A DNA stretch of 64,000 nucleotides from Plantago ovata (lineage: Eukaryota > Streptophyta > Magnoliopsida > Lamiales > Plantaginaceae), in NCBI GenBank assembly GCA_028274465.1, contig CM051456.1:101593348-101657347 (forward strand), given 5' to 3'. A program made the position numbers and the translations under genes. Below, in pieces: positions 41,693 through 54,086 of the stretch. The notes below the pieces were generated by a model, which saw only the letters and a program-made list of their open reading frames with translations, was not told where the DNA came from and did not search any database. Each line of letters begins with the position of its first letter. Position 1 is the first letter of the stretch.

Positions 41693-43846
41693 ATGCCGCA
41701 TACACGTTCTGCAGGAACACCGCTTCCTGATTCAATTGCTGAGATCGACAGAGTCTACCACCAAAGAAGGCGACTACTTGAAAGGCGCGCACTAGAGGAA
41801 ATAGAGGAAACCGATTTCTCTGAATCTCTACTCAGTCTCTTCAAGGAAATCGACGGAATGGCAGAAGCTAGACCACTGAAGGCATGGTTACAACCCACCA
41901 AGGATCGTATGAGGGGACCGGCGATAGTTCTTTCGTCTGCAACCCGAGATCTGGAGATCAAGAACCACGCATTCCAACAACTACCGAGGTTCTATGGCTT
42001 ATCAAGGGAAGATGTGATGGGGTACTTGCACGATATCGATGATTTCGTCAACCAACTCCCACGACCCGGAGTTGACATAACAACGGATGAGTTAAGAATG
42101 AAGGTTTTTGCTATGGGACTTGGCGACAGAGCCAAGTCATGGCTGAGTTCTCTTCCAGCAGGCTCGCTGGACACTTGGGAAAAGGTTTTTTCAGCTTTCA
42201 TGGAAAAATACTTCCCTCACACCTTGACTACCGCGCTTAAGGCGCAAATCACTGGATTCAAGCAAGACTATGATGAGACCATCTACACCGCGTTCGAGAG
42301 GTTCCAAGATCTCACGAACAAGTGCCCTCACCATGGTTTTGAACTTTCCGACCTAGTCCAACACTTCTACAATGGACTAACCTTCGAGAACCAACAAGTG
42401 GTGGATTTCCAATGCCGAGGCAATATTTGGGAGGAAACCGCAGAAGCCGTCTGGGCAGTTTTCGAAAGGCTTGCTAAGGGTTCGGAGTTCAAGGACCCAA
42501 GAGCAATGGTTAGGAGACGTGGACCTGAAGCTCCACCGACTCAAGAAGCCCCTATGTATAGGGGGAATGGGGATCAATTCGAGTGCTTTACCAACGAATT
42601 GAAGCAAGTCCTCAAGAGCGCCACCGAAACAACTGTTTTGAACGAAGTATGCCGAATATGCAAGAACTATGGGAATGGGGCTCATATGTGTAGATCGGAG
42701 CTGGCATACGATGATGGCAACTGGGCTCGAAGAGGCGAAGAAGAAGCCTTTGCTACGGAGTTTGGCACTCAAAAAGTTAGCTACGGACAAGACGGTAGGA
42801 ATCCTCGAGGTGGATTTTGGAGAAGAGGATACCGTAACAATCAAGGGTATGCACCGGCTAACCAAACTTATGGACCTAACCAAGACCGAAGTAGGCTAAA
42901 CTATGGTAATGATCACTGCGAAAACCCCGCTCCGAAAGAGCCACCGAAGTCGAAGTCGGCTCAACTGATGGAGAACTTGCAGAAGATGGTTGATCACACA
43001 CAGAGTTTTCTCAAACGTTATGAAGAAGACTCCGAGAAGACTAGGGCAAGGCTCGATAGGTTGGAAGAGAGCACTAGGCTTGCCCATCAAAAGATGCAAG
43101 AGTTGATCGACCGAGGAGCAAGTAGGGAACAAGGCAAACTGCCTAGCAACACTGTGAAGTCGAATGCCATTACATTGGCTGGTGATGTACCTGACGAAAT
43201 CACCATCAAGAAGGTTGTTAGGTGCGAGTGTTGCATGAAGGAAGAACTCCTACAGGCTGAGGAAGAAGAGAAGGACCTTGGTTCTGACACAAGTGATAAG
43301 GAGCAAGAGGATCCCGAACCACTCCCTAAAAGTTTCGATGTTAAGGTAGGGATTGGTGAGCTTGAAGATGTCCGTGCCACACTAGATACGGGATCCTACT
43401 CAAACATAATTCCTTTGAATGTGTTTGAAAAGAGCAACCTTGGAAAACTATCTGAACAAAGGGCTATTGTGCAGCTGGCGGATGGATCCTTTATGAGACC
43501 CGAGGGCATTGTGAAAAATGTGTTGGTCAAGATCGATGAAGCATCTATATACACCAATTTCGTTGTTATGCCGGCATATGCACCTGGGACGGGGGATGTC
43601 ATACTCTTAGGGCAAACATTCTTGACCAACCTACGCTCCGTGATGGACATCTACCAAAGAACTTGCACCATCGAAGTGGATGGCAAGTGACACGTATTGC
43701 AAGCCATACCAGATCCACCGGAACCGCCTGATATTACTACTCACTATTGTGGTCTTGCAGCCTATATTCTTTCTTATTCACAGGTTCGTGGCATGGAGAG
43801 GAGATCGATGAAGGGAAAGTCTAGTACCCGCAGAAAGAAGAAATAG
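41693..43846 (+). pseudogene. gag: A3 Gag-protease, one nonsense mutation near the C-terminus
   Basis: The frame starts MPHTRSAGTPL and is interrupted by a TGA at 43688-43690 where A2 has Gln (CAA), then continues in phase to TAG at 43844-43846. It would encode 717 residues, 27 more than A2. The extra residues are a 20-residue Glu-rich segment near residue 28 and 7 residues before the LPSNTV stretch. The zinc knuckle has Asn in place of the His (CRICKNYGNGAHMC), so it is damaged. The protease motif LDTGSYSNIIP is intact. Confidence 0.92.
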
Positions 43847-45419
43847 GCGCGGACAGGAGTCGAGTCAAAGACTTTAAAAAATGGCGCTATCCGGGAGGCA
43901 ACCCGGAGATTTTATCGCTTTCTTTACCGCTTTAGATTTTATCTCACGGGTTTGATTGAGTATTATAGGTCACTTATACTAGCATTAGCTCTCACCTTGG
44001 ATCCACTTTCGACGTTCGGGACGAGCGACGACGTTCAGGTTTGGGGAGTTCGCTGGTTATCTCTATACTTATCTTGCTTATGATAAACTCGTGAAATTTT
44101 TTGCATTTGCACGTTTACTGCTTTCCTAGGATAGTCTTGCATGTTTTATATGGAGTTTATTGCCGAATTTTTTGAACTTTTTTATTGGGTAGATCAACTA
44201 ACTATGCCATTAATCGTATGCTTCATCTCTATGAATTTGTTTGAGGTTTTTCTCGCTTGGCTTGTCACATTTATGTATTGCACTTAGTTGAGCTTGGTAC
44301 TCTCGACATCACTTAGTGGTGTTTTCTCTACTGCGGTTCACGAAGGCCTTTATAATAGGATGATGCATGTTAGGATCTTATGGTTGTTTTCCCGAGTAAT
44401 TATGTACCTAAGAGGCAACAAGTCTTCACCATGCTTTGAGATTGCTAAATGCCTAGGAAGGAGGTAGTGTGAGGTTGTGTGATCCTTTGTTTATAACCTA
44501 TTCTTCCGAATAGGTTTGTGGAGGGGGTTACACCATCATAGACTTGTTTCTGTTTTCATTTTCGTATCGTGAGTTTATTTTCCTCTTCCGTAAATTTTGT
44601 ACTCCAACCTATTCTTTCGAATAGGTTTGGGGAAGTCGTGTGAGTCATTTTGTTTCTCTCTTTGTTATGCTACTGCTGGCTAAAAAAATCGAAAAAAAAG
44701 AAAAGAAAAAATTCCAGAAAAAAAAGAAGAAAAAGAAAAAGAATCTGGAAAGAAAAAAAAGAAGAAAAAAAGGAAAGACCCCAAAAAAGCAAAGAAGGGT
44801 CCACAAAAAGAGAAAGCCAAATAACAGTTCAGCAAAGTGTTGAGTCTTTTCCATTTTTGTAATGTTCGTAATCGTGTTTTTATCTTTTATCTTTTTGTCT
44901 TGAGTGTCATCTGTTCTAGACCACCCTCGTCCTACCATTCAGGAAGTGGTGAATAACTTAAGACTTTACTTGAGAGATGGGTAGAATAGGGGAGTGTTAT
45001 CTTTTATAGGGAACCCTCCTTCGTTTGATGAGAGCCAGTACTGGTTCGACCTTTTTTGAGGGAAATTCTTAACATGGTGGAACAGCAGTAAGCCCTCAGT
45101 TTCATAGGCACGGGGCAACCATTCGTATCTTAGCATGCTTCATTACGTCGTCACTGACTAGGTCCAGGTAGAGAATGTTACGAGAGACTATCTTGTCTTG
45201 ACATAAGTGCTTATGTGGATGTGTATAAGTCAATCGAGGTATTCTTCAACCTATATTCATGCTTTGATTTATATGGTTTTTGTTCATATGTTATTTGATA
45301 GATTCAGTAGATTAGTTTATTTTATTTGGCATGAGATTCCATTTTGTGTCTTGCATGTTTTTTGTATTAGAGTCTAGCTTAGTTGCTTGAGGACAAGCAA
45401 AGGTTCGGTTTGGGGAGTT
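43847..45419 (+). other. A3 3' noncoding region
   Basis: No gene. Hairpins with arms AACCTATTC and GAATAGGTT lie at 44495-44516 and 44606-44627, each followed by TTTGKGGA. An A/G-rich tract spans about 44683-44812 and contains inverted TTCCAGA/TCTGGAA. The PPT (GGTTCGGTTTGGGGAGTT) is at 45402-45419. The order matches A1, A2 and E in element sense. Confidence 0.85.
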
Positions 45420-46684
45420 TGATGAATGTGTATTTTACACTTTCATTCGAGTCTTTTTCACCTATTTTAGCTATCCTCTAGGTTAATTTAGCTATATTTT
45501 AATGCATTTTATTAGAATAGTGTCACGTTTCCCTTTAGATTTTATTTTACAGGTTTTGGTTGAAATTCGAGGATTTATATTGAAGTTGACAAGGAATTGG
45601 CGTTCCAGAAGCCTATTTGGAGTATCTGATGGTTTCCGGATAGGATTTGAAGTCTAGGGGCCGAATCTGGAGGTTAGAAGGCTACTAGAAGTCAGAAACC
45701 GAGTCCGAAAAGGTGAAGAAATCCAAAAACGCGTCGAAAACGCGGAATTCCGCGAGAAAAACTCGGGGGCGAACCGCCGCATGGCTGGGGCGAACCGCCC
45801 CGTGGTTTTTCGGGGCCTATATATAGTGCTCAGTTTTTCTCCGAAAATCATATCTTTCCAGACCTACATTCTCACCTCTCTCTATAGTTTTAGGTAGGAA
45901 CTTCCCGGGGCCTGTCCTGGGAGTTCTGTAGCTTAGGGGATACTTTTTCATAGCAGTTTGGAGCTCGTAGGACCGCAATCATCCGGAGATTGACAACCTT
46001 CGGTAACTTTGTATCTTACAGTTTTATTCTACTTATTTTATTATATTCTTTCAACATGTTTTCTTCTATGATTTTTGTTGATTGCATGCCTATTATGAGT
46101 AGCTAAACTTATCGTTGATGGTAGTATGTGAATTCTTAGCGAAGGGAAGATAATCATGCTAATGGCTATATCGCGCATTATACTCCGTGTCATTGCTTTA
46201 TTTCGTTGATCAGGCACAACCTAAATTCTCGTATGTTGTATTAATTATTATGCATGTTTGGACACTTGTCGACCATCAGACCAATTATCTTCGTAGTGTT
46301 GAATAATTACGGAACACATTAGGACAATAGTGATTGACTTGTCAGGCCAATTATCTTCGTAGTGCTTAATATTTGCAACAGGACACTAGATTGATTCAAA
46401 GATCTCTATGCAAGACCGAGGAATTTATGCATGATTATCGACCCGTTATGTTAAGAAGGACCATACTATCACCAATCTCCATTATCTGCTAGAAACTCCC
46501 TTTTGCTATCTGTCTGCTGTTTTTATATTCTAAATTAGATTTGATAAAGCTAGTTATAGTCCTGAGAGAACGACACTCGAGTCATTCTACTGCTACACTA
46601 CGGTTTTCGTTGTAGTTGTGGATTGCCTTTGGCTAATTACAAATTTATTTGCTTGAATTCGGAGCACGACATCCGCGTTCATCA
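45420..46684 (+). repeat. A3 3' LTR (1,265 bp)
   Basis: TGATGAATG to GTTCATCA. It differs from the 5' LTR by an extra GC-hairpin half (45766-45786) and an 11-bp shortening near 45573, besides substitutions. Confidence 0.95.
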
Positions 46685-46691
46685 ATTGCTA

Positions 46692-46711
46692 ACATCAAAA
46701 AGGGGGAAATT
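46692..46711 (+). other. S polypurine tract
   Basis: ACATCAAAAAGGGGGAAATT directly precedes TGTTAG. A run of A then G then A after ATCA is typical of SIRE-lineage Copia elements. Confidence 0.75.
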
Positions 46712-48280
46712 TGTTAGGAAACTTATAATTTTGATGAACAATTAACCATGCTAAATTAAGGAAAGTCCAGTAACTAGTACTCTTAAGGTCCATAGGAATT
46801 TAGAATTTTAAGGACATTGTAAAAGAGGAATGTTTGCTGAAGACTTAGTGTAGATACTAGTTAGGTGCTTTAAGTTCCGCTTATGATGTATCTTGTTTTC
46901 TGAAAAGAAAAACAACCTATTGAAGCATTTGCTGATGATGTACTTTGTTTACACAAACATACTATTGAAGCATTAGAACCGTTCAGAAACTTGAAGAATT
47001 CGAAGATTGAAGACTAAAGAAGATTTTTGAAGATGGTATCTACAAAGGCACATGTTGCTCAGAAAGTGCAAACTTCAGCAACAGCTTGCATAAGTGAAAA
47101 TCTAAATGACAGAGTAGGTTGTGCTTGCTGAAACTGAGACTGACCACTTGCTGAAATACATATGTGACCTCCTTACTGAAAGTACTTGCATTTGCGCTCC
47201 AACGTTCATATTTGAATTTCCTTCAAATGAACTTAAATGGAAAGTAAGCACGCGAAGAACATGAAGACTAGAAGACAAATAAAGGACGCTGCTGAAAGTA
47301 CAAAAGCAAGATAGTGACATCTTAAGGAACAAAGCCTTAGAATTTGAAATTCAAACGGCTCCATTGATTCACTATAAATAGAGGTCATCCGGCAAAGAGT
47401 AGAAGTGTGTCAACAACGTGATCAAACTCTCACTTGTGCTTAAACTCTCATACCCTTCTATATTCTTCACTGCCATTGATCCGTTCCAAGACTTAAAGCT
47501 TGAAAAAGCTACTTGTGAAGAAGTAGAACATTCACGGCTAAGAAATTAGTTAAGTGTTCTTTCTTTCGAACAAGAACAAGTCTTGACACCAGAAACAATC
47601 TAACTTATTTACTGCAAAGTATTCAAAGTTTTGTTTCTTAGATTACTTGTTGTAGCTGAATAAGTTATAATCAAGTTATCTCATCCCAAACCTCTCTAAC
47701 TGATAAACATCTTTTTCAGGCGTGAAATTCAGGGGGAACTTAATCAAGCATAGTGTTGCTGATTATAAATCCCAAGTTTGGTGGAGAACAAGGTTTCGTT
47801 CTCTAGTTAGGTTGGAAACGAAGCAAGTGTGCTTTGATTTCTGTAGAATCGCTCTAGATAGGTGTTGTAAGGAACCTCAAACTTATCTTAGTGGATTCAG
47901 TCCTCGAAAGGACAAAGTGGATTAGTTGAGAGATTACGCCACTCTCAGATACCACTATAAACGTGTTTGTGTGATTTACTCTACTGCATTTAGTTTTCAG
48001 CAAGCATATCTATCTGTACATTGTCACTCTACTCACTTGCTGAAACTATCACTTACTGATTAAAGCACTTATTGTACAAAGACTTCCGCACTCTGTTTTT
48101 AAGTATCAGTAAAACTCATTACTGAAAAGTAACTAGTACTTGCTGAGAAAGTTAAGTATCAGCAAACTCATTACTGAAAAGTAATAAGCCTTTGCTGAGA
48201 AAGTTTTTAAACGACGAAAGTTTGAAAAGACTATTCACCCCCCCCTCCTAGTCTTTTCTTGTTGTTTAAAGGGACCAACA
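46712..48280 (+). repeat. S 3' LTR (1,569 bp)
   Basis: It begins TGTTAGGAAAC and ends GGGACCAACA. The TATA box TATAAATA is at 47373-47380. No other copy is in the window. The right boundary is supported because a Tat integrase reading frame starts immediately after it. The expected target-site copy is CAAGG (48281-48285). Confidence 0.75.
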
Positions 48281-48374
48281 CAAGGTCCAGTGGAAGCTAC
48301 CGTCTCCAAGACATGGAGGGAAGAGTGTTGAAGAACCCGTGGAACACCTCCATCCTCAGAGGTTCTACGCCTAA
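48281..48374 (+). pseudogene. C integrase C-terminal fragment
   Basis: One frame reads SGSYRLQDMEGRVLKNPWNT and, after a one-base shift, QRFYA then stop. This matches in position the integrase end of element D (SYLLKDMDGRDIQ, PWNIRNLKRFYC). Element S is inserted immediately before it. Confidence 0.7.
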
Positions 48375-49286
48375 GTTGTTTGAGAAATAAGCTTTTTGAA
48401 GAGCTCCTGTGAAAGACCCAACTCTCGGATCGAGAGGGATTTCTCACAAGCTTGCGTGAGAGGTACCCTCCTTTTTTATGGTTTAAGTTGTTAGGCAGTA
48501 TGGAAAAGGTTCGGAAAAAGTTGTAAGAAAGCTGGTCGTGAAGCCCCCCATTGAATTTCCGACAAATCAATGTAATGCATATCTTTCAATATATAAGTGT
48601 TCAAGTAAAGACCTGCTATACTTAAAACGGAAAAATAGAGCTGCTCGATCAAGAGAAATTGCTCGACCAAAAAGAGCTCCTCGATCATCCTATCGAACCA
48701 CAACTCCCCGATTTCCTATCTTTTAAGAAGTCTCATCGAGATACTTTTCAAAGGGATAGGAACGAGGAGGGATAAGAAAGCTAGCAAGAAGAACTCAACA
48801 CTTAGAATTTTTCGGTGATTCACTCAAGGAATTACTTGAGGATTCGGGGAAGATCGCCCCATATCGAGAAGGAGAAAAATCTCGATAAGCAAATCGACTA
48901 CTTTGACGGCTCGAGGAGCACTACTCAAAGTAGTATTATTAACACAAGTTTACATCATAAGGTGGCACGGGTAGCTTACCTCTTCGATTCTAACTTATAC
49001 GGGATTAACTACTCTAAAAAGTTATACGTGATAACGGACAAAGAGTTAGTAAATTGCACAAGTATAAGAAGTACAGAACGAAGAGCAACAAACATGGCAT
49101 TAAGGAAAAATTGATTAGATGCGGAGAAGTTATAAATCATATTACAAAGGTAGATGGTGTTCGAACATTTGCCACAAAGGGCCGAATGAAAAGGATAAAG
49201 ACAAAGGAAACATTGTTCAAGATTTTCTCTAAGGAAATACAACAACATTTTTTACCGAGCATACTAGGCCTTCAAAGGTCTTCGCT
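48375..49286 (+). other. C spacer between integrase and antisense gene
   Basis: No protein or RNA gene is supported. AT-rich at 48990-49250. Short plus-strand ORFs have no recognisable similarity. Its right end near 49255-49290 matches the 3' end of the B antisense gene (AGTATGCTCGG on the minus strand). Confidence 0.6.
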
Positions 49287-52200
49287 TCAGCGGGTGCGGC
49301 TACCTGAGAGATCAGTTATAGGAGCTGTTGCACTAGTTCCTCCTCGCGCTGGGCTAAGGAGTTCCTGGATCTCGATCAAGTCTCGCTCCTTCTCTTGAGA
49401 TTCCCTTATGGCCTTCTCGTAAACCACAAGCTCAGGCTCGACGAAGTCTTGAGGCCGACCAAGAACCGGGTCGTTCACCTTTATCCATGCAGCATTACGG
49501 AGAGCCGCCTTTTCGAAAGGATAGAGGATCCCGGTCCTCAAGCACTCGGGGACCCAAGCTGGGAGATAGGATGGCTTACTAGGATAGGGAACTTCCAGAT
49601 CAGTCACAAACTCCACGAATTCGAACGCTTGGTGCATCTCATCGGTGATCTCCTCGTCAGGGTAGCGGGACAGATCCTTGTGCCGCCCAGCATGCATATC
49701 CTCGTGAGCATCCGGATCGAAGTCCTAAGGAAGCAAGTCCACTCGCTTAAGCTGGCCGATGCAAGAGAAGAAGCCCTCCTCGCACGATGCATCCCTCACA
49801 TCTTGCTGGGCCATCTTATAAGTGTCAGAGGCCATGAAGGCGCGAGCAGTCTCCAAGTGGCTGCCTTTAAGGAAAGAGAGGACGCTGTTCTTGAATTTTT
49901 CCATACAGATCGACAAGGTGGCATAAGCCCCCTTGTATCCCTTAGTCCTCGCTCTCTCCTTGGCGAGCTCCTTCTCAAGATGGTCGACCTTAGCATACAG
50001 CTTGCCGGTTTCAATCTCTGCGACCCTGTTCTTACCCTGCTCGGCCGCCAGCTTCTTTTCATGGTCCTCGATCACGATGCCTATATCCGCGCGATCAAAA
50101 ACAACTTGGCCATAAGCCTCCTTCAAGTTCTCGAGCTATATCAAAGAAGAATTCAGAGTTAGCGAGGAGATGATTTTCACACTTAGAAACATATTTGAGA
50201 AAATAAAGGAAGCAAAGTTACATGAAGCGAGCACATGCTGAGCTCATGGCCGCGATCCAGTTCTGACATCTGGATTAACCTCTTAACTTCGGCTTCCTGG
50301 CTTAGAGCAGCGGTCTTGCTCTTCTTTCGAAGAGGTTCATTATTCCCTCCCAGAACTAGCTTCCTCGAGCCAGCGCCCTTCTTCGCTACCGGTTTCTCCG
50401 GTCGCTTCTCTTGCTCCCCGGCCACAGCCTCCTTGGCCTGTTTAGCAGCCGCATCTTCTTCATCTTTTTTGAGAATCTCAACAGGATTATCACAGGTCTC
50501 GAGCCCTTCCTGCACTAGAGCATCTCGATGGTGCGAGGCACTCCTTGGCGGAGAGAGACTGAGAGAGCCAAGGATCTTCGTGTCCTTGTTGGTCATGCGT
50601 TACTTCCTCGTCTGCTCATCCTACGCTTGGAGTGTCCTCGACATTATCCAATGAAACCAATAAGCTGCAGAGAAAAACGCAAGTTAGAAAAGGAAGCGAG
50701 AAGGGTAAAAAAGCGAGAAGAGTATAAGTGCGAGAACATTACAAGCAAGCAACAAAAAAAAAAAAAAAAAGAGAAAGAAAAGAGCAAGTATGAAAATGAC
50801 GAGTACAAAAGTATAAAAGTCTATCTAAGCATACCGAAGAGAACGTCGTTCGAGAACCTATTGCCAGTATACCCGGTATAGGCATAAGGAGAAAGATCGG
50901 CTAAGTATGGAAGGGGCTACAAAATGAGACCCCAGTAAAAATACTTCTCGGGATTAGTCCCTTTGTTCTTCTCCTCGAGCTCTAAGACCCATGGTCTAAT
51001 TCAGCAGGCAGAGGATGCTTCTCGGCGATGAGTCCTCGATACATAAGTTTGGGGATTCCCCACTCGGCTTCCTCCTCGCTCATGTTGGGTAACTTCTTAT
51101 TTTTTACATAGAAGTACCGATGGAACCATTTGTAGCCCGAAGAGGAAGGAGCGTCCATGATAAAGCCCAATCCTGGTCGCGCGTTGAAGTAGTAAAAATA
51201 TTTGTTGCCCGAGCTCATCGACACCCGGAAGATTTGATTGAAATTGTGGAAGTTGAGCTCGACCCCGTGCTTCTTGCAGAAAACTCCAAAGCACACAAGG
51301 GTCCCAAAGGCACTGGGCACGAGCTGCCAAGGAGCAATCCCTAGAGTGTTGAAGATGGCGCGGAAAGCATCGCAGAACGGCAAGACCCATCCTCGATCTA
51401 AGCTTAAGCAATGGACCACCATATACCCAGGAGGCGCATTGTAAAAAGTTTGATCCTCTTTGGGAACAAGGATGTAAAACTTATTTACAGGAAGAGTGTA
51501 CTTCCATTGGAGAGTAGCGATCTCATCTTCCTTCACAGTGGAAGCAGTGGTCGGAATAATATCGTCCTCGTTCCTCCCACCCTCTGGATCGGGGAGGTTC
51601 ACCTTCAGCGCACTTTGAGTGAACTTGTTCTGAGTGGCCTTGCTCGATTTAGGCTCCTCGACAGCCTTAGCTTTTTCACTCTTCTTAGAGCGAGAATGTT
51701 TCTTCGCTCTCTTGGGTTATTTACCCGGGGCATGTTTCTGAGCCTCCTCGGCAGCAGCTCTTGCCCGCGTCGCGGCTCTGGCCTCGCTATGCCGCTAAAA
51801 CTCAATCTCCTCTAAGGGATTTGGCGGCCGCATGTTGTCGCTATGAAATGTGAAATCAATGGCCCGAGGATCCACTGAATGGTAGCTGGTCTCCTCCTCG
51901 GGTCATACTTTTGCCCGATGAGCAAATCTCTCTGAGCTTGCCTATTCATCTCGGAGATGGAAGGAGATGATGGCCTGGCGGTGCTCGGACCAGCTTCATT
52001 CGCGTGCACATCCATTATTGCACAAGGAGACTCCTCTTCGTCATCAGTAACCACGGTCCGACGAGTGGTTTGAGGAGGGAACTTAACTTTCTTTTGCGGA
52101 GGAGTTGTCCGTGGAGAAGTTGCATCAGCGTCATCGCTATCCACTATGATGATTCCCCTACCACGCTGGATGGAATGGTCGCCCTCCTTGAACCAAGACA

Positions 52201-52681
52201 AAGCCGGATCTGGTTGATCCGTGTCATCTATGTCTTCTACCCGGATGTCCATAGGAGGAACCGTGTCGAAAGAACCATAGTTTCAACCATGGACTTGAGC
52301 GGCTAAGGTGATGAGCTCGGAGGACACCCCAGGATTGGTAGGACCTCCCTCCTCCTCGGTCCTATCATCAATAAAGTCGTCATCATCGCTCTGACGCCTC
52401 TTACAAGTAACTAGTCCATACTCGGCCGCTTCTTCTTCCTCCTTAGACTCATCATCATCATCTTGGGCATCTTCGCCTTCTTCACCCTCCTCGAGTTGTT
52501 CCTCTTCCTCGGATCACTCAGATCCTTCTTCTTCCCCGGACTCATGAGCGGGCTCCTCGCCGACGGCGGCATGCTCAAGCGTAGTATCTAGAAACATCGC
52601 TGATATCTCTGACGTAGTGTGGTCGCTCCCATACTCCTCGACCTCGCGGCGGTTTTGACTGTCGTCGCTTCTCTCGGACAT
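49287..52681 (-). pseudogene. C antisense gene, decayed homologue of the B antisense gene
   Basis: The ATG at 52681 (MSERSDDSQN) directly follows a splice acceptor, as in B. The product had the same layout: acidic N-terminus, the domain with APWQLVPSAFGTLVCFGVFC (about 51350-51250), a charged linker and a coiled coil. Intron 1 (50665-50834) has donor CTTCG/GTATG and acceptor CTGCAG/CTTATTGG at the same points as B. Intron 2 ends ATATAG/CTCGAGAA near 50137. Stops and frameshifts occur near 52500, 51810, 51603 and 49710, so it cannot give the full protein. Confidence 0.8.
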
Positions 52682-54070
52682 CCTAAAAGGGTAGGACAAG
52701 AAGAGTTAGGATGGTTGGTGATAGTCCGAGAGGTCCGTTTATGTATTTTGTTATGTTCGACCTCCCGAACGGAGAAAAATCTCAAAAGATGCAAGATAAC
52801 AAGAAGTTACTCTACAAAAACAACAAGCATGCAAGGGGAACGAAGAGCAAAAGTACGAGCATATTAGGAGTATACAAAAATCGAGGAGCATAAGAGCGAC
52901 CAACCGCTCAAAGTTCAACAAGGTCTAAACGCTTACAACCTTGCCAAAGCTCGACGAGGCAAGCACTCCTACAAGGCCAATCTACACAATGCTACAGTTA
53001 CAAGGAGGAATTGCAGAAAAGTAAAACGGGAAGCATGTATTTTCCGGTCAGTCCGTTTAAGTCATTTTTTAAGTCCCCTAACTACCGGCTGAGAATTCAG
53101 GCCATCGGAAGAAAGTTCAGGCAAGTGCGAAAGAATAAAGTGCAAAGGGGCACACGATTACAGCAAGTAATTGAAGATTCGGGATGAAAACTTACTTGGG
53201 AAAGTCTGGTTGAAGGCTTGAAAACGGAAACTGCACCGGAAAACTCGAACTCCGCCGGAAAAAACGCGAATTGATCGCCTGAAAGGGACCTCGGTCTGCT
53301 TTAGTATCGAAGAGTTTGCCTGTCGATTACTCAGAAAAGGTCCTCGCACTCTCTCTTTTCTCTGAGTGATTATGTTGCGAAAAATGTGGAATGATTCGAT
53401 CTTGACCTATTTATAGAAGCGTATCTCAGGAATACGAACCGTCGCATACCCTCGCTCCATTCGTACCGAACAAGTGTCCACTATCAACGGTCCAGATCAC
53501 AGCCGCCTGAAGGATTTACCGATCTACCCTCTACGCTCCCGCTCCGATACATTTTCTCGGAAGAACAGGGATTACCTAACCACCAAAGATAATCCGCGGA
53601 GCGAGGACCATGTTACGTTGATAAGATGAAGAGCGACGAGCGACCATTCATCCGAGAAGGAAAATCAAAGGATTCCTTTTTGTGGTATCGAGGAGCCACT
53701 TTATCATGAAGCTTCTCGAGAAATTGCCAAGAGAAAAAAGCGGAAGGAAATCATTCCATTCCGTTACCTCACAATTGTCTCCTCGAGACAATTCACAAAG
53801 AGGATAGCGTAGAGGCAAAAAATCGAATAACCTATTTCCACCAAGGAACACTTACCCGGATCCGATCTCTATCCAGTAAATATACCCCTTTTATGAGGTC
53901 CGAGCAACGTCTGCTCGTACCCTATAAAAAGGGGGGGAAGGGAGAGATAGGAGGAGGGAAAGGCACCAAAGCGGGAATACAGATTTTTTTTTTCGCCCAC
54001 TACTAGTCGAGGCTCTGCTCGACCTCTACTTCAACATAGTTCCTCAACTATCTTCTACAATGATACTTGG
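52682..54070 (-). other. C antisense leader, promoter region and 3' element region
   Basis: It contains the presumed 5'-UTR intron (donor CAA/GTAAGT near 53190, acceptor TTTTAG at 52683), the TATA box, and near 53650-53800 a single diverged version of the 67-bp unit that is tandemly repeated in B. No other gene is seen. Confidence 0.6.
53408..53415 (-). promoter_or_regulatory. TATA box of the C antisense gene
   Basis: CTTCTATAAATAGGTCAA on the minus strand matches B around 2605-2622 almost base for base and lies in the same position relative to the gene and LTR. Confidence 0.65.
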
Positions 54071-54086
54071 AAACTAGGGGGACATA
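54071..54086 (+). other. C polypurine tract
   Basis: AAACTAGGGGGACATA immediately before TGTTGGTG, identical to the B tract. Confidence 0.85.

Larger units (their letters stand above)
30051..46684 (+). mobile_element. Element A3: gag-only Ty3/Gypsy (Athila-related) retrotransposon, with E in its 5' LTR
   Basis: A3 is flanked by ATTGC at 30046-30050 and 46685-46689. The 5' LTR is split by element E (30051-30834 and 41054-41523). PBS, a damaged gag frame and a short 3' noncoding region follow, then the 3' LTR (45420-46684). The LTRs differ at about 16 positions plus an 11-bp and a roughly 20-bp length difference. Like A1 and A2 it has no RT or integrase. Its internal region lacks the 13.3-15.2 kb type segment of A1/A2, so it is a shorter subtype. 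Confidence 0.95.
18730..48280 (+). mobile_element. Element S: SIRE-like Ty1/Copia retrotransposon, 3' part, carrying A1, A2 and A3
   Basis: The pieces are 18730-21167, 29330-30050 and 46690-48280, which join in order when A2 and A3 are removed. They hold a long ORF in the envelope-like position, a short 3' region, a PPT with AAAAAGGGGGAAA (46692-46711) and a 3' LTR. The PPT pattern and the large downstream ORF fit the SIRE/Maximus lineage of Copia. RT and integrase would be left of the window, so the lineage call is inferred. The 3' LTR ends inside a Tat integrase reading frame, so S is inserted in element C. Confidence 0.7.

Noticed and set aside
53158..53349. Short minus-strand ORFs around the C antisense promoter
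   Set aside because: They lie in the presumed leader and intron, and B has no conserved frame there.
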